DNA of 15,446 nucleotides, from assembly GCA_947097375.1 (NCBI GenBank), contig CAMURE010000005.1:1-15446 (forward strand), given 5' to 3'. The position numbers and the translations under genes were made by a program. Positions 5,712-11,755 of the stretch are shown in pieces. The stretch comes from an uncultured Candidatus Saccharibacteria bacterium. Its GTDB lineage: Bacteria; Patescibacteria; Saccharimonadia; Saccharimonadales; Nanosynbacteraceae. The first letter of the stretch is position 1, and every line of letters begins with the position of its first letter. The notes under the pieces were generated by a model. That model saw nothing but the letters and a program-made list of their open reading frames with translations, ran no database searches and was not told where the DNA came from.

Positions 5712-7488
5712 CTGAATCTTGGCGAACTGTCCAATAGATCACGTCAGCGAATCGATCAGTAGGATACACCAGCCGCACTGATTCACCGAGAGCTGACACA
5801 GAGCGCAGGTGGATATAGTCCAGCTGTACTTGATATAACGCGAGGGCCGGCACATCGGACTGCCAATGCTTGGTAAACGCTTGGTATTTACTAACTCGCT
5901 GCTTGGCGTTTTGCTTGGTACGACCCGCAGCGAGGGCATCATCGGCCACGGCACTATTATAATTAGCAAAGTTGAGCCCACTTTGATTAGCCTGCGATGA
6001 ATGCCAGTAGGCAAAGACATCGGCATCACCGCCCAGCACCAACTCATACAGTAGTACATCAAAGCCGCGCGGCCGCAGGACGGACTGCAAAACGTTCTGT
6101 GAGGCATCATTTGGATCAACTACCCGTAAATCAACAGTGATATGCAGCGTTTCCTGCCAGGCTTTTACGAGTTCGCGCGCAATAGTTTCAACATCGGAGC
6201 CCTTGAGCGTCACGAACGACAATTGCAAAACCTGCTCGCCCTTTTTACGCTGATTACCGACTACCTTCCATCCTTCTTCGTCCAGTAATTTTTTTGCCGC
6301 TTCCATGTCATACGGCAAGCGACCAGCCAGTTGCCCATCCACTTGGTCGTCAATAATTGGGCCATGTAGCGGCTTCTTGGCGAAAGCAAACTTTTCGCGC
6401 AGTGCCTGGGTATGAATCGACTGGACCAGCGCTTGCCGAACTTTACGTGAGCTCACTACTTCGCTCTGAGTATTAAACAGCGCATAGACGCCATCGTTAA
6501 TAGCGTGCGACCGCGAGGCATACATGTGACGGATCTGGTCTGACTGAGCCATATATGACAACTCCGGTGTGGCCATAATTTCACTTGTCTTGAGACCTTT
6601 GGTGATCTCGTCCCGCGTCGGGTATACATACAGCTGAAAACGATCTAGCTTTGGCGCGCCATGGTGATACTGCGAGTTAGCCACGAGATGAAGCACTTTT
6701 TTTGACCCATCAGCATTGGCATTTTGTAAAATCCGCATAGCAAACGGCCCAGATGTTACGGGCGACTTACCATAACCATGCTCGCGTAGCTCGGCCGGAT
6801 TAACTTCACTGAGGCTGTGCTGGGGCAAAACCGGAAAGGTGAGGGCGTGCATGAATGGTGCGTATGGGGCCGGCAGGGTAAATTGCACCGTTCGCTCGTC
6901 AACCTGTTTGGCGCTGATCGACTGCCAGCCAGCAATTGTTGACTGTGTCCGTGCATCCTTGAGCAAATTGACAGTAAACACCACATCACGTGCATCCAGT
7001 GGTGCTCCGTCTGACCACTTGAGGTTGTGGCGCAATTTGACTATATATTCAGTTTCGGCCTCGTTGACTGTAACCGACTCGGCGAGGTCACCCTTGATGT
7101 GTCCGGTTGTATCATAATTATAAAGACTCGCAAACATCAGCCGGGCTGCTGATTTTTCGGCACTACTACGGGCAAAAATTGGATTAAGCGTCTCTAGCGG
7201 CCCCAGCACACCCTCTGAGTATGACCCACCTCCAGCTGGTGCATTATGAGCATACAGCTCACGAAAGGACAGCCACTGCACCATGCTCACAGTAATCAAC
7301 AGAATGACCAGAAAAATCCACCCCAAGACATGCCGCTTAACTCCAGCCAAGTGTTCGAGACGCGAGGAAATAAATGTATGTGCGTGACGCAAGGTCGTCT
7401 TGGTTAAGTTCTGAGTCTGTCCATCGAGATCTTTTGTCACGAAGTCGAGCCGCAGAAATTTCTTCCAAGATGATTTTTTTGTATCCAA
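5695..7488 (-). CDS. Membrane-anchored oligopeptide-binding protein (SBP family 5)
   Basis: Extracellular solute-binding protein of family 5 (OppA/DppA type), which normally captures peptides for an ABC importer. Recognisable stretches are LETLNPIFA at 98-106 and LKWSDGAPLDARDVVFT at 156-172. A C-terminal lobe continues to residue 597, so the domain is complete. It has no Cys lipobox: about 54 mostly polar, basic N-terminal residues precede one hydrophobic helix (about 54-75), so it should be a type II anchored protein with the binding domain outside. The start is TTG at 7488. A stop codon lies in frame just upstream at 7500-7498, the next in-frame Met is residue 69, and a good Shine-Dalgarno site (AGGAG) sits 6 nt before the TTG. 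It follows secG by 9 nt in one operon. No permease or ATPase gene for a peptide importer is in this window. Confidence 0.93.
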   Translation of the reverse strand: MDTKKSSWKKFLRLDFVTKDLDGQTQNLTKTTLRHAHTFISSRLEHLAGVKRHVLGWIFLVILLITVSMVQWLSFRELYAHNAPAGGGSYSEGVLGPLETLNPIFARSSAEKSAARLMFASLYNYDTTGHIKGDLAESVTVNEAETEYIVKLRHNLKWSDGAPLDARDVVFTVNLLKDARTQSTIAGWQSISAKQVDERTVQFTLPAPYAPFMHALTFPVLPQHSLSEVNPAELREHGYGKSPVTSGPFAMRILQNANADGSKKVLHLVANSQYHHGAPKLDRFQLYVYPTRDEITKGLKTSEIMATPELSYMAQSDQIRHMYASRSHAINDGVYALFNTQSEVVSSRKVRQALVQSIHTQALREKFAFAKKPLHGPIIDDQVDGQLAGRLPYDMEAAKKLLDEEGWKVVGNQRKKGEQVLQLSFVTLKGSDVETIARELVKAWQETLHITVDLRVVDPNDASQNVLQSVLRPRGFDVLLYELVLGGDADVFAYWHSSQANQSGLNFANYNSAVADDALAAGRTKQNAKQRVSKYQAFTKHWQSDVPALALYQVQLDYIHLRSVSALGESVRLVYPTDRFADVIYWTVRQDSVYKTP

Positions 7489-7494
7489 GATGCG

Positions 7495-7500
7495 CTCCTA
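7495..7500 (-). promoter_or_regulatory. Ribosome-binding site deciding a TTG start
   Basis: TAGGAG on the minus strand overlaps the TAG stop codon of secG and lies 6 nt before the TTG at 7488. It fixes the otherwise unexpected TTG start of the peptide-binding protein. Confidence 0.75.
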
Positions 7501-7734
7501 GCCTTTCAGACTCGGCAGTACCATACTTGCCAATATCGACAGTACGAACACAACAGCAAACACAATGGTCACATCAAACAAGTTCTTGTCAAAGCCTCGT
7601 CGTGTAGTGAACAGTTCACCTGATGAGCCAAATCCTGCACCCAGGCTAGCGCCACGCTGCTGCAACAGTATAGCAATGATCATCAAAATGGCTGATCCTA
7701 ATGTAACATACGGCAAAATAGTATCGAGTGACAT
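7498..7734 (-). CDS. secG: SecG, preprotein translocase subunit
   Basis: SecG is a small subunit of the SecYEG channel that assists SecA-driven protein export. The 78-residue product has two hydrophobic helices (about 6-26 and 52-74) joined by the family hallmark LLQQRGASLGAGFGSSGELF, a Gly-rich loop at about 28-47. An upstream in-frame ATG at 7770 would add 12 residues. The ATG at 7734 is preferred because AAAGGAG lies exactly 5 nt before it and the protein then matches normal SecG length. It follows the 7745-8116 gene by 10 nt, and the Shine-Dalgarno site overlaps that gene's stop codon. The downstream peptide-binding protein depends on Sec export. Confidence 0.94.
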   Translation of the reverse strand: MSLDTILPYVTLGSAILMIIAILLQQRGASLGAGFGSSGELFTTRRGFDKNLFDVTIVFAVVFVLSILASMVLPSLKG

Positions 7735-7739
7735 GCTTT

Positions 7740-7746
7740 CTCCTTT
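7740..7746 (-). promoter_or_regulatory. Ribosome-binding site of secG
   Basis: AAAGGAG on the minus strand, 5 nt before the ATG at 7734, overlaps the upstream TAA stop codon. It selects this start over the in-frame ATG at 7770. Confidence 0.8.
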
Positions 7747-8116
7747 ATTCTGGCGCCGGCTTGATAACAAAGGCGCTACTTACTATATAGTTTACCAGAC
7801 TGAGTATGATTCCGGCAAGAATCGACGAGCCAAAACTCATGGATAATCCCGGCGCTAGTGCCAATGATATATACACCATAATGCCATTAACCACCAGTGT
7901 GAATAAGCCAAGCGTGAGCAAGATCGCTGGCAGTGACAGGATGACAACGATCGGCTTTAAGATAGAGTTGACGATCGAAAAAATTAAGCCAGCAATGACA
8001 AATGTTGCCGCCGTCTCGACTACTGGTTCACTCGTCCCAAGTAGCCGCACCGCCACCCAGATACCAACAGAATTCAGTACCCACCTAACAAAAAATATTG
8101 CAAATTGTCGTCTCAT
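7745..8116 (-). CDS. Small four-helix membrane protein (Phage_holin_4_2/DUF360 family)
   Basis: A 123-residue, almost entirely hydrophobic protein with four predicted helices near residues 8-26, 32-50, 54-82 and 95-118. The pattern and motifs such as the R-W--N--G---A stretch, NSILKPIVVILSLPAILLTLG (51-71) and VNGIMVY match the Pfam family Phage_holin_4_2 (formerly DUF360). This family is common in bacterial chromosomes outside prophages. Its molecular role is not established and nothing phage-like surrounds it, so the holin name should not be taken as function. It heads an apparent operon with secG and the peptide-binding protein, 10 nt before secG. An extended -10 box lies 11 nt before its ATG, so its leader would be only about 4-5 nt. 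Confidence 0.88.
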   Translation of the reverse strand: MRRQFAIFFVRWVLNSVGIWVAVRLLGTSEPVVETAATFVIAGLIFSIVNSILKPIVVILSLPAILLTLGLFTLVVNGIMVYISLALAPGLSMSFGSSILAGIILSLVNYIVSSAFVIKPAPE

Positions 8117-8127
8117 GACCGCTCTTT

Positions 8128-8136
8128 ATTATATCA
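8128..8136 (-). promoter_or_regulatory. Extended -10 promoter of the secG cluster
   Basis: TGA-TATAAT on the minus strand (8136-8128), in the 25-nt gap after the pilin stop codon. No convincing -35 box is present. The ATG at 8116 lies 11 nt further on, implying a leader of about 4-5 nt, too short for a Shine-Dalgarno site. Confidence 0.65.
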
Positions 8137-8141
8137 TAGTA

Positions 8142-8510
8142 CTAACAGGCACCGTCGACTACCTTGCGCTCGGTACTTTTGATATGCATCTGGAGGTGCT
8201 GCTGACTATTTACCCCCTCAATACAGATCGCAGCTGGTGTCGAACCAGATGGTGGAATTGTTCGTACGGTAACCACAATGTCTGGCGAACCGCTCTTGAA
8301 TGACTGGGGGAGTGTCGTCGGGTATGCCCCTTTGAAGTTTTTTTCCTGCTCTGCCGCTGATAGTGCATTCTGTAGATCTGATGTTATGGCTTTACGCACC
8401 GTCTCTTTACGCCAGCCATTATAACTAACCAGGCCGATACCCGCCAAGATGCCGATGACCGCAATGACGATTAATATTTCTATGACGGTAAATCCATGCT
8501 TTTGTATCAT
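8142..8510 (-). CDS. Type IV pilin-like protein (prepilin)
   Basis: A 122-residue protein with a class III (prepilin) signal: a short leader MIQKHG, then the processing site Gly6/Phe7 and a hydrophobic helix at about 7-29. Glu11 is the conserved Glu at mature position 5. After cleavage by prepilin peptidase and N-methylation, the mature 116-residue protein would assemble into a pilus or pseudopilus. Cys96 and Cys122 could form the C-terminal disulfide loop seen in many pilins. It is short for a major pilin and may be a minor pilin or pseudopilin. The ATG comes 2 nt after the uvrC stop codon, without a Shine-Dalgarno site, so translation is probably coupled. No other pilus gene is in the window. 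Type IV pili are known in Saccharibacteria, where they serve motility and host contact. Confidence 0.92.
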   Translation of the reverse strand: MIQKHGFTVIEILIVIAVIGILAGIGLVSYNGWRKETVRKAITSDLQNALSAAEQEKNFKGAYPTTLPQSFKSGSPDIVVTVRTIPPSGSTPAAICIEGVNSQQHLQMHIKSTERKVVDGAC

Positions 8511-8512
8511 AT

Positions 8513-10105
8513 CTATGATGATAGCATAAGCATAATCTTTTTCGCTAGCTCTTTACCGACGATTTTTTCCAGATCAGCCAGTGAAGCGCTCTGTATACGG
8601 CTGATGCTGCCAAATGTTTTTAGCAATTTGGCACGGGTTTTTGGTCCCACGCCAGGAATTCCCTCTAGCTGGTTTTTCGTTTGCTGCTGGCGTTTGAGCG
8701 CCGTGTGGTAACTCACCGCAAAGCGGTGCGACTCGTCGCGGATGCGCTGGAACAGTTTGACGATGTCGGTTGCCGCAAGGGTATTCTCATCCGCCGTCGG
8801 ACGTTCGTTGCGAGTTTGTTCCATGCTGGCTCGTAAGTTTTTTGAATGCGAACCGGCGTTACGCTGGCTTGGATGTAAATTCACCACGTAGACGTCACCA
8901 TCTTCATGAATAGCGATGTCCGCCCACGGCTGCGACTGAGCCTGCTCAATGAACGCTATATCAATCTGTGAACCAGTTTTATGCACCAGCAACTCTTCCT
9001 CGCGCTTGGCGATGCTGATGATCGGCACGGTAATGCCACGCTCATCACGCGCTTTAATGGCCGCCGCTAGTTGACCTTTACCGCCGTCAATCAGTAGCAA
9101 ATCGGGATGACCCCAGCTTTTCAGATGACGCTCGCTCAGCCGGCGAAAAATCGTCTGATAGATATTACCCGTATCATCATTTTTCTCGCTAACTTTGAAT
9201 TTGCGGTACTCCGCCCGGTCACTAGCGCCATTGGTAAACACCACCATGCTAGAGACGACTTGCCGCCCGCTCATATGTGAAATATCATAGCCCTCAATGC
9301 GCACCGGGATATCTTTTAGACCCAACAATTTCACCAAATCAGCCAGCGCCTTGTCCTTCGAAATATCCAAAAACTCTTTGTCGCCAAAACAAACCCGCCG
9401 CTGCAACTCCCGCATGGCGCTGAGCTTATTGCGAAGATCAGCCGCCCGCTCAAAATCATGCAGCCCAGCTGCCGTTTTCATGTCGCGTTCCAGCTCGGCA
9501 GCGATGGCTTTACGATTTCCCTTGATATAGCTGATGAGCTTGCGTAGATTAGCTTTATAGACAGCTGACCCATCGCTTAGTCGTGGGCTCAAGCCCAAGT
9601 CTTCATCCAATCTCGACTGCCCCGGACGACGCTGCCTGGTCAAATAGGGGAACACTCGCCGCAAATATCGCAAAGCTTTTTTCAAGGCGAAGCCATTATA
9701 AAACGGGCCAATATATTCCGCGCCATCGTCCGCAGGATTACGCGTAAAACTGACGGTCGGCCACTCGCTTTTCATGTCGATTCGTACGTACATCTGCGAT
9801 TTATCATCGCGTAGCAGTACGTTGTAGCGCGGCATATAACGCTTGACCATCTCGCTCTCCAGAAACAAGGCATCAACTTCGCTTTCAGTCTCAATCCAAT
9901 CAGTGTCAGCAATTTCCGCCACCAACGCCATGGTTTTATTGTCCCGCCCGCGCGAATCCTGAAAATACTGGCGCACGCGGTTTTTCAGCACCGCCGCCTT
10001 GCCCACATAAATAATCTCGCCGCTGGCTGACTTATGAAAATAGACGCCAGGAGTGCGGGGCAGGGTTTTGAGTTTTTGCTGCAACGGTTGATTCACAGCT
10101 ACCAT
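8513..10105 (-). CDS. uvrC: UvrC, excinuclease ABC subunit C
   Basis: UvrC makes both incisions around bulky DNA lesions after UvrA/UvrB loading. Domains in order: GIY-YIG nuclease about 18-95 (PGVY 19-22, IYVGKA 32-37, Arg43, Glu83), UVR domain that binds UvrB about 203-238, and RNase H-like nuclease about 265-465. The last carries Asp274 in EGYDISH, Asp340 in LLLIDGGKGQL and His460 in RDESHRF. A helix-hairpin-helix DNA-binding region follows at about 476-530. The protein is 530 residues, shorter than many UvrCs. The central cysteine cluster found in many family members is absent. There is an extra segment at about 379-445. The ATG at 10105 lies inside a TATAAT box, so the real start is probably the in-frame GTG at 10096 (codon 4). 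The pilin gene follows after 2 nt. Confidence 0.97.
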   Translation of the reverse strand: MVAVNQPLQQKLKTLPRTPGVYFHKSASGEIIYVGKAAVLKNRVRQYFQDSRGRDNKTMALVAEIADTDWIETESEVDALFLESEMVKRYMPRYNVLLRDDKSQMYVRIDMKSEWPTVSFTRNPADDGAEYIGPFYNGFALKKALRYLRRVFPYLTRQRRPGQSRLDEDLGLSPRLSDGSAVYKANLRKLISYIKGNRKAIAAELERDMKTAAGLHDFERAADLRNKLSAMRELQRRVCFGDKEFLDISKDKALADLVKLLGLKDIPVRIEGYDISHMSGRQVVSSMVVFTNGASDRAEYRKFKVSEKNDDTGNIYQTIFRRLSERHLKSWGHPDLLLIDGGKGQLAAAIKARDERGITVPIISIAKREEELLVHKTGSQIDIAFIEQAQSQPWADIAIHEDGDVYVVNLHPSQRNAGSHSKNLRASMEQTRNERPTADENTLAATDIVKLFQRIRDESHRFAVSYHTALKRQQQTKNQLEGIPGVGPKTRAKLLKTFGSISRIQSASLADLEKIVGKELAKKIMLMLSS

Positions 10106-10112
10106 TATATCA
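10104..10112 (-). promoter_or_regulatory. Extended -10 promoter overlapping the uvrC ATG
   Basis: TGA-TATAAT on the minus strand (10112-10104). The apparent ATG start (10105-10103) begins within the hexamer. Seven bases after the box comes an in-frame GTG (10096-10094), which a leaderless transcript would use. Confidence 0.6.
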
Positions 10113-10117
10113 AGCGA

Positions 10118-10921
10118 TCACGTCTTGCCGACAAAACTACTCAGTACGCCATCCAGTTCGCCCTGAGCGAGCCGCACTGCCCACTCTTGACGCTCCAGGA
10201 ATGACAACAATCCAGCCTTTAGCCCAAACCAGCCTAACTTTTTTCTAGCCTCGGCAACTTTTTTCGATTGTTCCCTGAATGTATAATACTGGTCACGACA
10301 ATCTTGCGGAATATCTGAAATTTTGCGATTTGGCATTATAACTTTTATTAACTCCTCGACTTTTTCTTTGTCTTTTGGACGCCAGCCGGTAATTGAACGA
10401 CATCCGTACGCTCCTAATTGAGCAATTGGATTAAGGATAGCGCATACTGTCTCGCCATCTCTCTTCACAAACCACTGATCAAGACTAGCTGAAGGAATTT
10501 CCGTCTCAATACCGCCAAGGCGCCAATATAGACGACCTTCATCGTCAACATAACGATCACCAACAAAGTCAAATATACCACGGCGATTTTTTTCGTATGA
10601 ATTAAGCCCAAATGCCGAAACTACCAACTTATCACCGATAGCATCGGTAATTTCCTGCCGACAACTCCTCACAACAGTCTTATCTGTGCTTTGCACTAAT
10701 GTATCAAGGTCTCGCACTGTACCGTTTTTACGTAGACGCGGTAAATCCACACCATTGGGCAGATAAACAACGTGATTGTCCCAATCAATTTCGGCAGAGT
10801 TGGTAACTGCGTGTAGACCTAGCCCACCGACAACGGTATACGGAACTTCGCGATCTTCCATTCTGTCATGAATGCTGCGTCTTACCAGCAGCGAGTATAT
10901 ATTTTCTGAAACTTCACTCAT
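10118..10921 (-). CDS. Putative nucleotidyltransferase-fold protein
   Basis: I do not recognise a named family for this 267-residue protein, but its pattern fits the nucleotidyltransferase (NTase) fold. A Gly-Gly motif is at 32-33 (VVGGLGLHAV). An acidic pair follows at Asp71 and Asp73 (VRDLDTLV), and a possible third acid is Glu139 or Glu141. Further on, R-PKDKEKVEEL at 181-191 resembles the R-x-KD helix found after the catalytic domain in AbiEii/MNT-type NTases. The stretch between GG and the acidic pair is longer than in minimal NTases. No membrane segment is predicted. AAGGA lies 7-8 nt before the ATG, and the gene follows the HD hydrolase gene by 18 nt, so they form an operon. It ends in TGA, 5-12 nt before the uvrC promoter. 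Substrate is unknown: nucleotide, tRNA, protein or antibiotic are all open. The fold assignment is inference from motifs. Confidence 0.8.
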   Translation of the reverse strand: MSEVSENIYSLLVRRSIHDRMEDREVPYTVVGGLGLHAVTNSAEIDWDNHVVYLPNGVDLPRLRKNGTVRDLDTLVQSTDKTVVRSCRQEITDAIGDKLVVSAFGLNSYEKNRRGIFDFVGDRYVDDEGRLYWRLGGIETEIPSASLDQWFVKRDGETVCAILNPIAQLGAYGCRSITGWRPKDKEKVEELIKVIMPNRKISDIPQDCRDQYYTFREQSKKVAEARKKLGWFGLKAGLLSFLERQEWAVRLAQGELDGVLSSFVGKT

Positions 10922-10939
10922 ACTATAGTCCTTGTCCGC

Positions 10940-11677
10940 CTATTGTAAATCATTTGCCTTAGTTATATCAAGTAAATACCCTTCCAAAAACTCACTCCAC
11001 TCCGGTACATTCTTTTCGCGGAAATAGGCACGAAGGAAATCAACCATAACGTGCTGACGCTTCCTCGCTTCTATTCGCCCCGGCTCCGTCAGCATCAAGC
11101 CCTTCAACTTCAGCAGCTTCTCAAAAAAGTGATTAATAAAGCCGTCGGTATCATGCGTGTTGCCGTTAATGTCGTATTCTTCCGCCGCCAGATCAACATT
11201 TGGCCAAACCGTGGGGTCAAAAATCCGCCCACCGTGATGGCAGGCATACATCAACCCTCGCTCAATCCCAACCGCACCGATAGCATCGCACATATCGGCG
11301 TCAGATACCAACTGCCCGGCTACCCGTCGCGGCTGCTGGCCATTTAACCGTTTACTATAACCAATCGCCGCAATATTTTCTAATACCGCCTGGCATAAGT
11401 CAGCGGCCGCTCCCGCCTCCGCCATACTATTGACCGCGTTCGTCAATTTCTCTGCCTGCGCTTTGCCGACTAATTTGTAATCATCAACATCATGCAGCCA
11501 AGCCGTCAATAGCATTTCGTGTAGATCTACCGGCTCATTGTATTCGTTCGCAAAATGTTCCGCCAGAAAGGCCACCCGCTCAACGTGATCATCGGCATGA
11601 CCTGATGAGTCGCCGCCTAATATATCACGCACCTTATTTTTTATTATCTCAAGTTGAGCCATCTGCCGTTCGTCCAT
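10940..11677 (-). CDS. YedJ/YpgQ-like HD-domain phosphohydrolase
   Basis: A cytoplasmic HD-superfamily enzyme of 245 residues. The motif order is that of the YedJ/YpgQ group: GHADDHVERV (26-35) with His31, AWLHDVDDYK (59-68) with His62-Asp63, and SDADMCDAIGAVGIER (125-140) with Asp126. The characteristic tail HFFEKLLKLKGLM-T starts near 183. A studied relative, YpgQ of Bacillus, cleaves nucleoside triphosphates to monophosphate and pyrophosphate; activity here is inferred from the family. All metal ligands are present. Its ATG lies six bases after an extended -10 box, so the mRNA is probably leaderless. The NTase-like gene follows 18 nt downstream. The pairing of a pyrophosphohydrolase with an NTase-like protein suggests linked nucleotide chemistry, but no partner substrate is visible. 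Confidence 0.92.
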   Translation of the reverse strand: MDERQMAQLEIIKNKVRDILGGDSSGHADDHVERVAFLAEHFANEYNEPVDLHEMLLTAWLHDVDDYKLVGKAQAEKLTNAVNSMAEAGAAADLCQAVLENIAAIGYSKRLNGQQPRRVAGQLVSDADMCDAIGAVGIERGLMYACHHGGRIFDPTVWPNVDLAAEEYDINGNTHDTDGFINHFFEKLLKLKGLMLTEPGRIEARKRQHVMVDFLRAYFREKNVPEWSEFLEGYLLDITKANDLQ

Positions 11678-11683
11678 GAGTTT

Positions 11684-11692
11684 ATTGTATCA
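11684..11692 (-). promoter_or_regulatory. Extended -10 promoter of the HD/NTase operon (leaderless)
   Basis: TGA-TACAAT on the minus strand (11692-11684), with no recognisable -35 box. Six bases (AAACTC) separate it from the ATG at 11677, the same spacing as at htpX. Confidence 0.65.
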
Positions 11693-11720
11693 CCCATGCA
11701 GACCTCGACCCGCTAAACTA

Positions 11721-11749
11721 TTTTCATTTTAGCCAAGAGGCGCTATAGT
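11721..11749 (+). promoter_or_regulatory. Promoter of the thrE-like gene (leaderless)
   Basis: TTTTCA (11721-11726), a 17-bp spacer and TATAGT (11744-11749). Six bases later comes the GTG start at 11756. No Shine-Dalgarno site fits, so the mRNA probably begins at the start codon. Confidence 0.6.
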
Positions 11750-11755
11750 AGTGAT

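Noticed and set aside
5739..6119. Minus-strand open frame of 126 codons inside the peptide-binding-protein gene
   Set aside because: It is in another frame of a gene with clear family motifs and has no similarity I recognise.
7735..7770. Longer SecG with 12 extra N-terminal residues from ATG 7770
   Set aside because: A near-perfect Shine-Dalgarno site 5 nt before ATG 7734 and the normal SecG length favour the shorter form.
7745..8116. Prophage remnant suggested by the holin-family name
   Set aside because: No lysin, integrase or structural phage gene is nearby; the family is common in ordinary chromosomes and here sits with secG.
7806..8303. Plus-strand open frame of 165 codons opposite the DUF360-type and pilin genes
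   Set aside because: It runs antisense across two well-supported genes and the gap between them, shows no recognisable domain and has no promoter or ribosome site.
10920..10927. TATAGT directly before the ATG of the NTase-like gene as a promoter
   Set aside because: It touches the start codon, so transcription would begin inside the gene; AAGGA and the 18-nt gap point to an operon instead.
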